Source of the DNA: Pseudonocardia thermophila
GTDB lineage: Bacteria; Actinomycetota; Actinomycetes; Mycobacteriales; Pseudonocardiaceae
Direction of reading: 5' to 3'
DNA: 64,000 bases
NCBI RefSeq assembly: GCF_900142365.1
Contig: NZ_FRAP01000001.1
Location: forward strand, 186,001-250,000
Part shown: positions 12,909 to 21,714 of the stretch, in pieces
Layout of the letters: each line of letters begins with the position of its first letter
How positions within the stretch are numbered: position 1 is the first letter of the stretch
Position numbers and translations under genes: made by a program
Notes under the pieces: model-generated
What the model saw: the letters and a program-made list of their open reading frames with translations, nothing else
Database searches by the model: none
What the model was told of the DNA's origin: nothing

Positions 12909-14071
12909 GCCGAGCGACGTTCCGGGCCCGCGCGGCCGCCGGGGGCCTGTACGCCGGCGCCTTCCTCGGACCGTTCGGCGGCGGGATCACCGCCGCGATG
13001 CTGCCCGAGCTGGGGGCGACCTACGGGGTCACGCCGGCGACGGCCGCGGCCTCGATCACGTCGTACCTGCTGCCCTTCGCGGGCCTGATGCTCGTCTCCG
13101 GCACGCTGGGCGAGCGCTGGGGCCGCCGCCGCGCCGTCGTGATCGGGTACGTGGTCTACGCGGTGGCCGCGCTCGCCGCGGTGGTCGCGCCGACGTTCGA
13201 GCTGTTCCTGGCCGCCCGGGTCGTCCAGGGCGCCGCGAACGCGTTCACCACGCCGCTGCTGCTCGCGGCCGTGGGGGCCACCGCGGCGCCCGGACGGCTC
13301 GGGCGGGCCCTGGGCTGGTTCGGGTCGCTGCAGTCCGCCGGGCACACGTCCGCACCGCTGCTGGGCGGGCTGGCGGCCGAGGTGGACTGGCGGTGGGCGT
13401 TCGTCGGGGTGGCCGTGTCGTCGGCGGTCCTGGCCGTCGTGGGCATCCCGCACACCGATCCAGGGCCGCGGACCGGGCTGGCCGCCGCGCTGCGCTCCGC
13501 GGTCCGGCCCGAGGTGCTGCGCCTCGGCCTCGTCGCCGCCGTCGGGTGGGGGCTGGTCGCGGGGCTGGCGTTCCTCGTGGCACTGCGGCTGGAGGACGCG
13601 TTCGCCGTCTCCGCCGGCACCCGCGGGCTGGTGCTGACTGCGCTCGGCGTCGTCGGGCTGCTGTCGGCGCGGCTGGTCGGCGGGGCCGTGGACCGGATCG
13701 GGCCGCGGCGCACCGTACTCATCGGGACCGCGCTGGGCGCGTTCGTCGTGGCGGGCGCCGGGCTGGCCCCTGCGGTCGGGCTGATCGCGGCGATCTGGGC
13801 GCTGGGCGGGCTCGCCGGGCAGCTGCTGCTCGTCGGGGTCAACTCGATCGTCCTCGCGCCCGGACGGGAGAACGCGGGCGGCGCGATGTCGGTCGTGCAG
13901 GCGGTGCGGTTCAGCGGCATGGCGCTCGCCCCGGCGGTGATCACCCCGATCTACCGCACCGACCCGCTCGCGGCCTTCCTCGTCCCGGCGCTGCTGGTAG
14001 CGGTCGTCGTGCCGCTCGCCCTCCCCCGGCCGAACCGTCCGCGCGTCGAGGATGGCGCCGTCGCGGAGTGA
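12905..14071 (+). CDS. MFS transporter with probable CTG start
   Basis: The 388-aa membrane protein has about 12 hydrophobic helices. It has the MFS loop GERWGRRRAV after helix 2 and a second-half repeat around LVGGAVDRIGPRRTV. It is a DHA1-like drug/metabolite exporter of unknown substrate. The first possible start is CTG at 12905, overlapping the PAC2 stop as CTGA. The site GGGAGG lies about 9 bases upstream, and no ATG occurs until inside helix 1, so coupled initiation at CTG is the best reading. Confidence 0.8.
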   Translation: MSRATFRARAAAGGLYAGAFLGPFGGGITAAMLPELGATYGVTPATAAASITSYLLPFAGLMLVSGTLGERWGRRRAVVIGYVVYAVAALAAVVAPTFELFLAARVVQGAANAFTTPLLLAAVGATAAPGRLGRALGWFGSLQSAGHTSAPLLGGLAAEVDWRWAFVGVAVSSAVLAVVGIPHTDPGPRTGLAAALRSAVRPEVLRLGLVAAVGWGLVAGLAFLVALRLEDAFAVSAGTRGLVLTALGVVGLLSARLVGGAVDRIGPRRTVLIGTALGAFVVAGAGLAPAVGLIAAIWALGGLAGQLLLVGVNSIVLAPGRENAGGAMSVVQAVRFSGMALAPAVITPIYRTDPLAAFLVPALLVAVVVPLALPRPNRPRVEDGAVAE

Positions 14072-14109
14072 CGCGCTCCGCGACCTCGGCGACGTCATCC
14101 CCGACGCGG

Positions 14110-14481
14110 TCAGCCCCGGGAGTACGGCACCGCGTGGCGCTGCAGGACCGACAGGTCGACCCAGTCGAGCATGCTCGCGTGGGTGGCCTCCAGCACCACC
14201 GGCGGCGCCACCCCGGCCTCGTACGCCTCGACCCAGCGGTCCGCGCACACGCACCAGCGGTCCCCCGGCTTGAGCCCGGCGAAGCCGAACTCCGGGCGCG
14301 GTGTGGACAGGTCGTTGCCCTGCGCCGCGGAGAACTCGAGGAACTCCGCGGTCATCTGGGCGCACACGGTGTGCACGCCGACGTCCTCCGCGCCCGTCTC
14401 GCAGCAACCGGTGCGGTAGAAGCCGGTCATCGGATCGGTCGAGCAGGTCTGCAGCTCTCCGCCGAGCACGTTGCGCGCCAT
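14110..14481 (-). CDS. DUF2237-family protein
   Basis: The 123-aa protein matches the widespread DUF2237 family. It has ARNVLGGELQTCSTDPMTGF near the N-terminus, YRTGCCETGAEDVGVHTVC in the middle, and a C-terminal GDRWCVCADRWVEA and HASMLDWV. The conserved cysteines suggest a metal or redox role, but no function is established. It is convergent with the exporter gene. The ATG at 14481 lacks a Shine-Dalgarno site and may be leaderless. Confidence 0.85.
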   Translation of the reverse strand: MARNVLGGELQTCSTDPMTGFYRTGCCETGAEDVGVHTVCAQMTAEFLEFSAAQGNDLSTPRPEFGFAGLKPGDRWCVCADRWVEAYEAGVAPPVVLEATHASMLDWVDLSVLQRHAVPYSRG

Positions 14482-14516
14482 GGGAGGAAGCCAACCAGAA
14501 CGGGTACGTGCCGCGC

Positions 14517-14693
14517 ATGAGTGAACCGGACCGTCTCGACCAGCTGCGCCCGATCGACCCCGAGCCCCCGCGCCCGCCCGGAGCGCCCGACCTGGACCTG
14601 GACGTCCCGCCGCCGGACCCCGAGAGGGAGGTCCTGATGCCCGAGGACGAGGACGTGGTCGACGACAGCAACATCCCCGAGCCGCCGGACTGA
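14517..14693 (+). CDS. small acidic proline-rich hypothetical protein
   Basis: The 58-aa product (MSEPDRLDQLRPIDPEPPRP...DDSNIPEPPD) is almost entirely Asp, Glu and Pro and is probably disordered. It starts 35 bp from the divergent DUF2237 gene. Codon use (G/C at third positions) is that of a genuine gene. I know no function. Confidence 0.55.
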   Translation: MSEPDRLDQLRPIDPEPPRPPGAPDLDLDVPPPDPEREVLMPEDEDVVDDSNIPEPPD

Positions 14694-14700
14694 CGGCCCG

Positions 14701-14820
14701 AGGAGCGCTGGCGGGCTCGAGCAGCGGATCCGCTCGCGCACCCGCGCACCAGCCCCGCCGAGGAGGCCGTGACCGGGCCGCGAGCCAGCGGATCGCCGGA
14801 CCAGCGGCCGCAGCGCTCCT
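14701..14820. repeat. 120-bp imperfect palindrome (MITE-like or structured element)
   Basis: The ends AGGAGCGCTG (14701-14710) and CAGCGCTCCT (14811-14820) are perfect inverted repeats. The similarity continues inward for about 35 bp, with further GGATC/GATCC dyads. No protein is encoded. It could be a mobile-element relic or a large hairpin at the border of the plastic zone. From 14821 to 15006 I see nothing. Confidence 0.5.
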
Positions 14821-15006
14821 AGCAGGACGGCCAGGGGCTGCCGAGGTGCCGCGCAGCGGGCGAGCCCGCGCACGCCAACCCCGATGCACACCAGACGTTG
14901 ATCATGCCACGCTCGCCGTCGGGGCTACCCGGCCGGCTGAGTCGCACCTCAGCCACCGAGCGACGCGGCCGCCTCGGCCAGGGGCCGCCGCGCGCGTCAT
15001 GAGGCG

Positions 15007-15285
15007 TCAGCCGGCGGCGTTCTCCTGGGGGAGGATCCACGGGTAGCAGTGGGCGGGATGGGCATCCGACTTCTCGTGCGGCACGCGCGGTGACGAGTCG
15101 AGCCCCTCCTCGGCCGGCTTCCAGCCGCGCCTGGTCCCCAAGGGTGCCCGGCGCACCGCCGGTCCGGACGAAGTGGTCAACTCGCTGTGCGCGGGTGGGA
15201 TGACGGTGTGTGCCATCGGTCAGCATCACCCGCCGCACGCGGCGCCAGTCGTCGCACGAGACGATCTCGACGGCCACCGACGCAG
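15007..15285 (-). pseudogene. unidentified frameshifted ORF
   Basis: One minus-strand frame gives VEIVSCDDWRRVRRVMLTDG and the adjoining frame continues HTVIPPAHSELTTSSGPAVR... to a stop at 15007, as if one gene had lost or gained a base near 15215. I do not recognise the family. The fragment ends beside the transposase remnant. Confidence 0.35.
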
Positions 15286-15339
15286 TCACCGACCAGGTCA
15301 ACCGCAGCGTCGTGAGCACCGCAGGCCCGGCTGCTGGAG

Positions 15340-15730
15340 GAGATCCAGCCGATCCGGTACGTCGACGCCTCGGTGGTGGCGGTCCGCGACAGCCACCACG
15401 TGCGCAACAAGGCTGTCCACCTCCCCGTCGGGGGCCTGGACGGGTTCACACACTCGTGCTCGGCATCGGGGTCCACACCGGCAGGTGGCGCGACGTTCCT
15501 GGCCGGGGTCTGCGCCGAGCTGCGCAACCCGCGGCGTGCACGATGTGCTGATCGTCTGCTGCGTTCGCCCTGACCGGCTTCCCTGAAGCGGTCGAGGCCA
15601 CAGCAGTGATCGACGCCGCCTCAGACGCCCGTGCACCTGATCCGGGCGGCGATGCGGTTCGATCTGCTACGCCGACCGCAACCGGGTGGCGGCGGCGGCG
15701 GTCAAGCCGATCTGCACCGTGGCGGTCGTC
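15340..15730 (+). pseudogene. IS256-family transposase remnant
   Basis: Pieces of an IS256-type transposase can be read across several frames. They are IRYVDASVVAVRDSHHVRNK, then a variant of the glycine-rich segment, then FLAGVCAELRN and GVHDVLIVCC, then GFPEAVEA, and finally HLIRAAMRF followed by YADRNRVAAA. At least four frameshifts and missing stretches make it inactive. No terminal inverted repeats are obvious. It marks past insertion-sequence activity next to the tandem-repeat array. Confidence 0.75.
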
Positions 15731-15822
15731 CTCTCGCCCTGTTCGGCATGACCGCACTCGCCGGCGCGGTGTCGGCCGCGCAACCCGCCCTACTTCCACC
15801 GCCCGCGCGGGGTGCTGAGGTC

Positions 15823-16200
15823 ATGCTCGAACGACTCGCAGCCACGGCGAAGGGGAAAGACAGGGGCCACAGCCAGAGGCAGCGCCGCAAGCACGACCAC
15901 AGACACGGACACACCGGCGGCGGCTCCAACGGCGGAGGCAGCGACTGCGCCCCGCTGTGCGACGACAGCCGCCGCGCAACGGCTGCACCCCCGCTCTCCG
16001 ACGGCGAAGAGGACCCCTCACCTCCGACGAGCCACCGGACGGGGTGCCCCTTCGGCATGGCGCTGGCGCACACCCTCCACTACGGTGCCTTCGCCCTCTG
16101 CGATCAAGACCTGGCCCGAGCAGCGATCGAGCAGGCTCGCTTCCACACATCTCCGACAAGCGCCCACAAGCAGGGCACTTCACGTGACTCCACGGCGTAG
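15823..16200 (+). CDS. doubtful ORF between transposase remnant and repeat array
   Basis: An ATG-started frame of 125 codons runs MLERLAATAKGKDRGHSQRQ, then a His/Gly/Ser-rich stretch, then CPFGMALAHTLHYGAFALCD. Third-position G+C is weaker than in neighbouring genes and there is no clear ribosome site. It may be a remnant or non-coding. No family was recognised. Confidence 0.25.
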   Translation: MLERLAATAKGKDRGHSQRQRRKHDHRHGHTGGGSNGGGSDCAPLCDDSRRATAAPPLSDGEEDPSPPTSHRTGCPFGMALAHTLHYGAFALCDQDLARAAIEQARFHTSPTSAHKQGTSRDSTA

Positions 16201-16260
16201 GTCTCGCATCCGAGATGTCCCTCCATCACCGATGCGCCCCACGATCGCGCGGTTCAGGTC

Positions 16261-17528
16261 CAGCTGTGGTTGCGCATCACTCATCACCTCCTTCCCCGGG
16301 CTTGCGCTGATCACCGACACACCACGAGCCCTCCCGGCTCACGTCCAGCTGTGGTTGCGCATCACTCGCTCCCTCCTTCCCCGGGCTTGCGCTGATCACC
16401 GACACACCACGAGCCCCGCCGGCTCACGTCCAGCTGTGGTTGCGCATCACTCGCTCCCTCCTTCCCCGGGCTTGCGCTGATCACCGACACCACGAGCCCC
16501 GCCGGCTCACGTCCAGCTGTGGTTGCGCACCGCTCATCACCTCCATCCCCGGGCCAGTGCTGATCACCGACACCACGAGCCCTCCCGGCTCACGTCCAGC
16601 TGTGGTTGCGCACCGCTCATCACCTCCATCCCCGGGCCAGTGCTGATCACCGACACCACGAGCCCTCCCGACTCACGTCCAGCTGTGGTTGCGCACCGCT
16701 CATCACCTCCATCCCCGGGCCAGTGCTGATCACCGACACCACGAGCCCTCCCGACTCACGTCCAGCTGTGGTTGCGCATCACTCGCTCCCTCCTTCCCCG
16801 GGCCAGTGCTGATCACCGACACCACGAGCCCCGCCGGCTCACGTCCAGCTGTGGTTGCGCATCACTCGCTCCCTCCTTCCCCGGGCCAGTGCTGATCACC
16901 GACACACCACGAGCCCCGCCGGCTCACGTCCAGCTGTGGTTGCGCATCACTCGCTCCCTCCTTCCCCGGGCTTGCGCTGATCACCGACACCACGAGCCCT
17001 CCCGGCTCACGTCCAGCTGTGGTTGCGCACCGCTCATCACCTCCATCCCCGGGCCAGTGCTGATCACCGACACCACGAGCCCTCCCGACTCACGTCCAGC
17101 TGTGGTTGCGCACCGCTCATCACCTCCATCCCCGGGCCAGTGCTGATCACCGACACCACGAGCCCTCCCGACTCACGTCCAGCTGTGGTTGCGCACCGCT
17201 CATCACCTCCATCCCCGGGCCAGTGCTGATCACCGACACCACGAGCCCTCCCGACTCACGTCCAGCTGTGGTTGCGCATCACTCGCTCCCTCCTTCCCCG
17301 GGCCAGTGCTGATCACCGACACCACGAGCCCTCCCGGCTCACGTCCAGCTGTGGTTGCGCACCGCTCATCACCTCCATCCCCGGGCCAGTGCTGATCACC
17401 GACACCACGAGCCCTCCCGACTCACGTCCAGCTGTGGTTGCGCACCGCTCATCACCTCCATCCCCGGGCCAGTGCTGATCACCGACACCACGAGCCCTCC
17501 CGACTCACGTCCAGCTGTGGTTGCGCAC
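16261..17528. repeat. tandem array of about fifteen 83-85 bp repeats
   Basis: Each unit contains CAGCTGTGGTTGCGCA; copies begin at 16261, 16346, 16431, 16514, 16597, 16680, 16763, 16846, 16931, 17014, 17097, 17180, 17263, 17346 and 17429, with a partial copy at 17512. The period is 83 bp, or 85 bp where an extra AC is inserted. Two unit types alternate in blocks: one carries TCGCTCCCTCCTTCCCCGGG and the other TCATCACCTCCATCCCCGGG. There are no spacers, so it is not a CRISPR array. Because 83 is not a multiple of three, it cannot encode a simple repeat protein. It is less G+C-rich than the genes around it. Confidence 0.95.
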
Positions 17529-17972
17529 GGATGCCTCCTCTCACCGCGCTGTTGACATGATCAACTAAATGGACGCGGCGTACGATTACCCCATACGGCG
17601 TTAGACCCTTCCACCGTTCGCCGCACATACCGCTGGGTCGCCTGATCATCTGTCCGGTTTGGCTGCGCTTGGCAGGCTATTCCAGACGGGTGATGGCGGA
17701 ACCATTCGTAAAGAGGTGGAGAAGGGCGTGAACCAGCGCTTCGCGCCGTGTTCTTCAGCAACACCCGGAGTGCTCCCGGTCACACCTTCATGCGTGCCGC
17801 GAGGTGTGCCGGCTTCGTCGAGCGGTCTCGACGACGACCGGGATCCGCGCAGACGCATGGTGACGGTCCGCGCGCAGTGTGTCACGGTTTGTGTTGCGTA
17901 CGCAGCAGTCTTGCTCCTGCAGCGGCGCTGGTCGGCTACAGTCGTCCTGATGACCAAGGGGGGCGGGTAGGG
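17529..17972. other. intergenic stretch between repeat array and GGDEF gene
   Basis: About 440 bp hold no convincing gene. The stretch is unusually A+T-rich near 17550-17600, with a short palindrome GTTGA-CATGA-TCAAC at 17551-17565. A TACAGT (17937-17942) about 30 bp before the GGDEF start is a weak -10 candidate. Confidence 0.5.
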
Positions 17973-19307
17973 ATGCATGACGGGCCGTCGACGCCGGATG
18001 CGTCGTCGAAGCGCCCGCTGCTGCTGTGGCATCCCCGCCGCTGGCCCATCTGGGAGATGCCCTCGCATCTCCTCGTGTCGATCTTCGTGGTCGAAGCGGC
18101 CATGGCGGCCATCGCCGTCATCGTCGTGCTGCGGGCAACCATCCCGACGCCGCACGAGTACATCGAGGCCGCGACCATAGCCGGGCTCGCGCTGTTCACG
18201 ACCGAGCTCGGGAAGCAGATCGAGCGAAGACGGCTCCGCCTGACCGTTCCCCACCACATCGAATTCTCGGGTGTGTGGACGTTCTGTGCGGCGCTCGCAC
18301 TGCCGTTGGTGCTGACCATCCCGGTGGTGGCGCTGATCCAGTTCCACCTGTGGTGGCGCACGGGTCGGCCGCGCGTGGCGTACTACCGCAGCGCGTTCAC
18401 CATGACCACCGTGCTGCTGGCCTGCGTGGCCGCAGCGACCGTCCAGGAGGCGCTCTCACCGGAGCTGCCACCGAGCAACGTGCTGAGCATCGCCGTCGCG
18501 CTGCTGGTCTACACCACCGTCAACACGGGGCTGGTGTCCGGGGCGATCGCGATGAGCAGTCCCCAGCCCTCGCTGGCGGTCGCCCTGGGGTCGTGGGAAG
18601 ACCACCTCATGGAGCTGTCCACGCTGTCGCTGGGCGCGATGGCGGCGACCGCGCTGAACATCCACCCGGCGCTGTGCCTGCTCGTCCTCGTGCCGATGGT
18701 CGTGCTGCACCGGTCAGCGCCGCTGCGGCAGCTGCGGGCCGCGGCCGAGACCGACAGCAAGACGGGCCTGCTCAACCCCGCCACGTGGGCCACCCGGGCC
18801 ATGCTGGCCCTCAAGAACTCGCAGACCGCCGGGCACGCCGCCGGCATGCTGGTCATCGACGTCGACTACTTCAAGCGGATCAACGACACCTACGGTCACC
18901 TCGTCGGTGACCAGGTGCTGCAGGCGATGGCCGACGCGCTGCGCCTGCAGACCCGCGACGGCGACGTGATCGGGCGATTCGGCGGCGAGGAGTTCGTCGT
19001 GTTGCTGCCCAACCTGCACGGTGAGGCAGAAGAGCTGCGCGCCGCCGCGGAGCGCATCCGTGAGTTCGTCGCTCACCGCCAGATCACCGTGAACACGGCC
19101 GACGGGCCGTTGACCGTCGGACCGTTGACGGTGTCGATCGGTGGGAGCATCACCACCGCGATCATCGACGACCAGGCCGGGTTCGACACCCTGCTGCGCG
19201 CCGCCGACGACGCTCTCTACGTGGCGAAGGCCAACGGTCGCAACCAGGTGCGGATCGCCGGCGAGACGGACGACCGCAGCAACGTCAGCGTCCCGGCCAT
19301 CACGTAG
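17973..19307 (+). CDS. membrane-bound diguanylate cyclase (GGDEF)
   Basis: The 444-aa protein makes cyclic di-GMP from two GTP. The first about 255 residues form roughly eight membrane helices (for example LLVSIFVVEAAMAAIAVIVV), a MASE-like sensor. The GGDEF domain has DVDYFKRINDTYGH and the active-site GGEEF at 337-341. RDGD at 328-331, exactly five residues before it, is the intact inhibitory I-site for product feedback. The ATG at 17973 follows GGGCGGGTAGG. It is the only clearly intact gene between the repeat array and the exporter at 19972, so it may be cargo or a survivor. Confidence 0.9.
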   Translation: MHDGPSTPDASSKRPLLLWHPRRWPIWEMPSHLLVSIFVVEAAMAAIAVIVVLRATIPTPHEYIEAATIAGLALFTTELGKQIERRRLRLTVPHHIEFSGVWTFCAALALPLVLTIPVVALIQFHLWWRTGRPRVAYYRSAFTMTTVLLACVAAATVQEALSPELPPSNVLSIAVALLVYTTVNTGLVSGAIAMSSPQPSLAVALGSWEDHLMELSTLSLGAMAATALNIHPALCLLVLVPMVVLHRSAPLRQLRAAAETDSKTGLLNPATWATRAMLALKNSQTAGHAAGMLVIDVDYFKRINDTYGHLVGDQVLQAMADALRLQTRDGDVIGRFGGEEFVVLLPNLHGEAEELRAAAERIREFVAHRQITVNTADGPLTVGPLTVSIGGSITTAIIDDQAGFDTLLRAADDALYVAKANGRNQVRIAGETDDRSNVSVPAIT

Positions 19308-19483
19308 GAGCCGCAGAGTTCGGGCCGCCTAGCGACACTGCCCTGGGCTGGTGCGCGGGAGCCGAAGCCGTTGGTGCTGCGTTGCGCACGGCCCGTCGCG
19401 ACGCCCGGACCGGGTCGCGCCAGGAGCGCCCGCCGATCACGGTGCTCGGCTCAGGGCTCGGGACTCGGTGTCTCCCCTCGGGG

Positions 19484-19945
19484 TCAGTGGCGGTCGCTGG
19501 GCAGGGATTGGTCCGGGCAGTCGGCCAGCACGTGGGGCAGCGCGTCGCGCTCGGCCGGGGTGACCCACAGCCGTTGGCGGTGCTCGACCGCGCTCTGCCG
19601 GCCACGTAGCTGCAGCGGAACGGCTGCGCCGGGGGCAGCCCAGCTGGCCGCGTCGACGTCGCCCTTCGGCCTGGCTGACCGCGCCCTCGACGGCCCGCAG
19701 GTGCGCGGATCGTTGGCCAGCTGCTCCCGCTGCTCGAGCGTGAGTTGCCGCGCGCCGGTCCGCCAGCGCGACGACTGGTCGATCTGCACGTCGTCGCTGG
19801 TGGTCGCCGCACGCAGGAACGGCCCGGGCGCGGGTGCAGACCCGCGTGCCGGGCACCAGCACGCAGCGTCCGCGCAGCACCTCGTCGATCAGGTCGCGGG
19901 CGAGCACGTCGTTGCGGGTCCCAGTCGCTCGATGACCTCGAGGAC
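19484..19945 (-). pseudogene. DUF1524/HNH endonuclease-domain remnant
   Basis: Two minus-strand frames together give the C-terminal half of a secreted HNH-type (DUF1524) nuclease as found in many actinobacteria: RNDVLARDLIDEVLRGR in one frame, then WRTGARQLTLEQREQLANDP, GDVDAASWAAP and LWVTPAERDALPHVLADCP in another. The catalytic His region before QIDQSSRW is damaged and the N-terminus is missing. The 175 bp before it (19308-19483) show nothing. Confidence 0.65.
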
Positions 19946-19971
19946 GGGAAGCCGCCTGGCCGCCGCCGCGC

Positions 19972-21258
19972 TCACCCCGGCGGGTGCGGCCCGGTCGATG
20001 GGGGCGGTGCGGAGTACGGGCCTTCGGCGTCGGGGGAGTTCGGGGCGGTGTGTCGTCCTCGGGCGCGCGCCCACGACACCGCGGTCGCCGCCGAGACGAG
20101 CAACCCGAATCCGGCGGCAGCGGCGATCGCGGTCGCCGGCGAGGTGCCGTCGGCAAGCGCCCCGCCGCCGACGACCGCCAACCCCTGGGTGGCGATCATG
20201 GCGGAGCCCGCCAGGCCGAGGGCTTGGCCGCGTTCGGCGTCCGGGGTGCGCCGGACGAAGCTGGCCTGACTCTGCAGCACGTAGGCGCCGGCCAGCGCGC
20301 CGGAGACCGTCCAGAGCACGAACGCCGCCGGGAAGGACGGCACGGCGATCGTCGGCAGCAGCGGGACCCCGGTCAGCACGGCGATCACCCCGACCAGGCG
20401 GTCCCGGCTGGCCAGCGGCATGAACCGGACGAACGCCCAGGCCCCGAGCATGCTGCCCAGCGGCCCGGCGGCCATGAGGAGTCCTGCCTCGGTGGCCCCG
20501 GCCCCGATCTGCGCGGTGTAGGGCACCGCCAGCGCCTCCGGGACGATGTAGCAGCCGACCACCAGCGCCATCACCACCAGGGCCCGGCGGGCACGATCAC
20601 GCATCAACGCACGCATGCCGTTGATGACCTGGGCCCGCGCCGAGACCGGTTCACCACCGTCACCGGTCGCGAGAGGTCGCTCGCGCGGTGCGGTGCCGAA
20701 CCGGACCAGCAGCGCCGAGACCGCGAACAGGACAGCCGCGATCAGCAGCGTGCCGGTCGGGGCGACCAGGGCGACGACGATCCCGCCGAGCCCGAACCCG
20801 CCGACCTGGGCGAGCTGGTTGGTGATCTGCCGCAGCGCCAGCCCGAGCTCGTAGCGTTCGCCGAGGATCTGCGGCAGCAGCGCCCCTTGGGCAGCGGTGT
20901 GCGGGGCGCGCAGCAGCACGATCGCGACCACCAACGCCGCGACCACCGCCACGGGCAGCCCGGGCACCGCCATCACCGCGACGAGCACGGCGCGCACCGC
21001 ATCGGCAGCCACCATGATCGTGCGGCGGCGGTAGCGGTCGGCGGTCCAGGACAGCAGCACCCCGCCGAGCACCGAAGGCACCATCGTCAACGCATAGGTG
21101 ACGGTGGCCGCCGCGGCCGACCCGGTGCGCGCGAACACCAGCACCGACACGGCGACCCGGACCAGCTGGTCACCGACCACGGACCCGCACTCGGCGGCCC
21201 AGACCGCCCGGAACTCGCCGATGCGCAGCAGGGACAGGAAACCCACCCGCCGCTGCAT
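19972..21258 (-). CDS. MFS transporter
   Basis: The 428-aa protein has about 12 hydrophobic helices and begins MQRRVGFLSLLRIGEFRAVW, typical of MFS exporters related to macrolide-efflux proteins (FRxVW start). The loop SWTADRYRRRTIMV follows helix 2. GGGAGG precedes the ATG at 21258. It is intact although genes on both sides are decayed. The substrate is unknown. Confidence 0.85.
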   Translation of the reverse strand: MQRRVGFLSLLRIGEFRAVWAAECGSVVGDQLVRVAVSVLVFARTGSAAAATVTYALTMVPSVLGGVLLSWTADRYRRRTIMVAADAVRAVLVAVMAVPGLPVAVVAALVVAIVLLRAPHTAAQGALLPQILGERYELGLALRQITNQLAQVGGFGLGGIVVALVAPTGTLLIAAVLFAVSALLVRFGTAPRERPLATGDGGEPVSARAQVINGMRALMRDRARRALVVMALVVGCYIVPEALAVPYTAQIGAGATEAGLLMAAGPLGSMLGAWAFVRFMPLASRDRLVGVIAVLTGVPLLPTIAVPSFPAAFVLWTVSGALAGAYVLQSQASFVRRTPDAERGQALGLAGSAMIATQGLAVVGGGALADGTSPATAIAAAAGFGLLVSAATAVSWARARGRHTAPNSPDAEGPYSAPPPSTGPHPPG

Positions 21259-21289
21259 GATCCTCCCGCCGCCGTGCCGGGGCCCATTG

Positions 21290-21690
21290 TGCCGGAGGCG
21301 CCATCCGCACTCCGCCACTTCGCGCAACGAACTCACGACGCGCTCCTTGCGGGCCAGTGGTTCGCCCAGCTCGCCCAGCTCAGCGAGCCCTACCGGTGGG
21401 GCGCGACCGGGCCGGGCGCGTTCGACAGCTCCGGGCTGATGCTGCGCGCGTTCGCCGCCGCGGGGATCACCCGCCGCGCACTTCGCTCCCCCTCCCCGGT
21501 TCACGGGCCTCGTGGTCCGCGCCCGCAACCCCGCCGACCCCGCCTCCATCCACCACGTCGCCCTCCACCTCGGCGACGACCAGATCCTCGAGGCCCCGCA
21601 GGCCGGCAAGCCGCTGCGGATCCACGCCGCTGCTCCACCGAGAACCGGGCAGCTCGCCGCGGTCGACGCGGGGTTCGCGCAGTCGTCGAC
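21290..21690 (+). pseudogene. NlpC/P60 cell-wall hydrolase remnant
   Basis: EPYRWGATGPGAFDSSGLML is the catalytic region of NlpC/P60 endopeptidases, but the nucleophile Cys is Ser (AGC instead of TGC). A change of frame then gives NPADPASIHHVALHLGDDQI, holding the catalytic His, and LEAPQAGKPLRIH. The segment that normally joins the two is missing. The gene has lost both frame and active site. Confidence 0.8.
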
Positions 21691-21714
21691 GCCGCCCGCC
21701 CGCAACACCCGAAC

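Noticed and set aside
16261..17528. CRISPR array
   Set aside because: Units of 83-85 bp follow each other without unique spacers, no cas gene is present, and the variable blocks fall into only two types.
16440..17555. Overlapping 66-68 codon plus-strand frames repeated every 83 bp
   Set aside because: They result from one open stretch being repeated with a period not divisible by three; they start at TTG without ribosome sites and end mid-unit.
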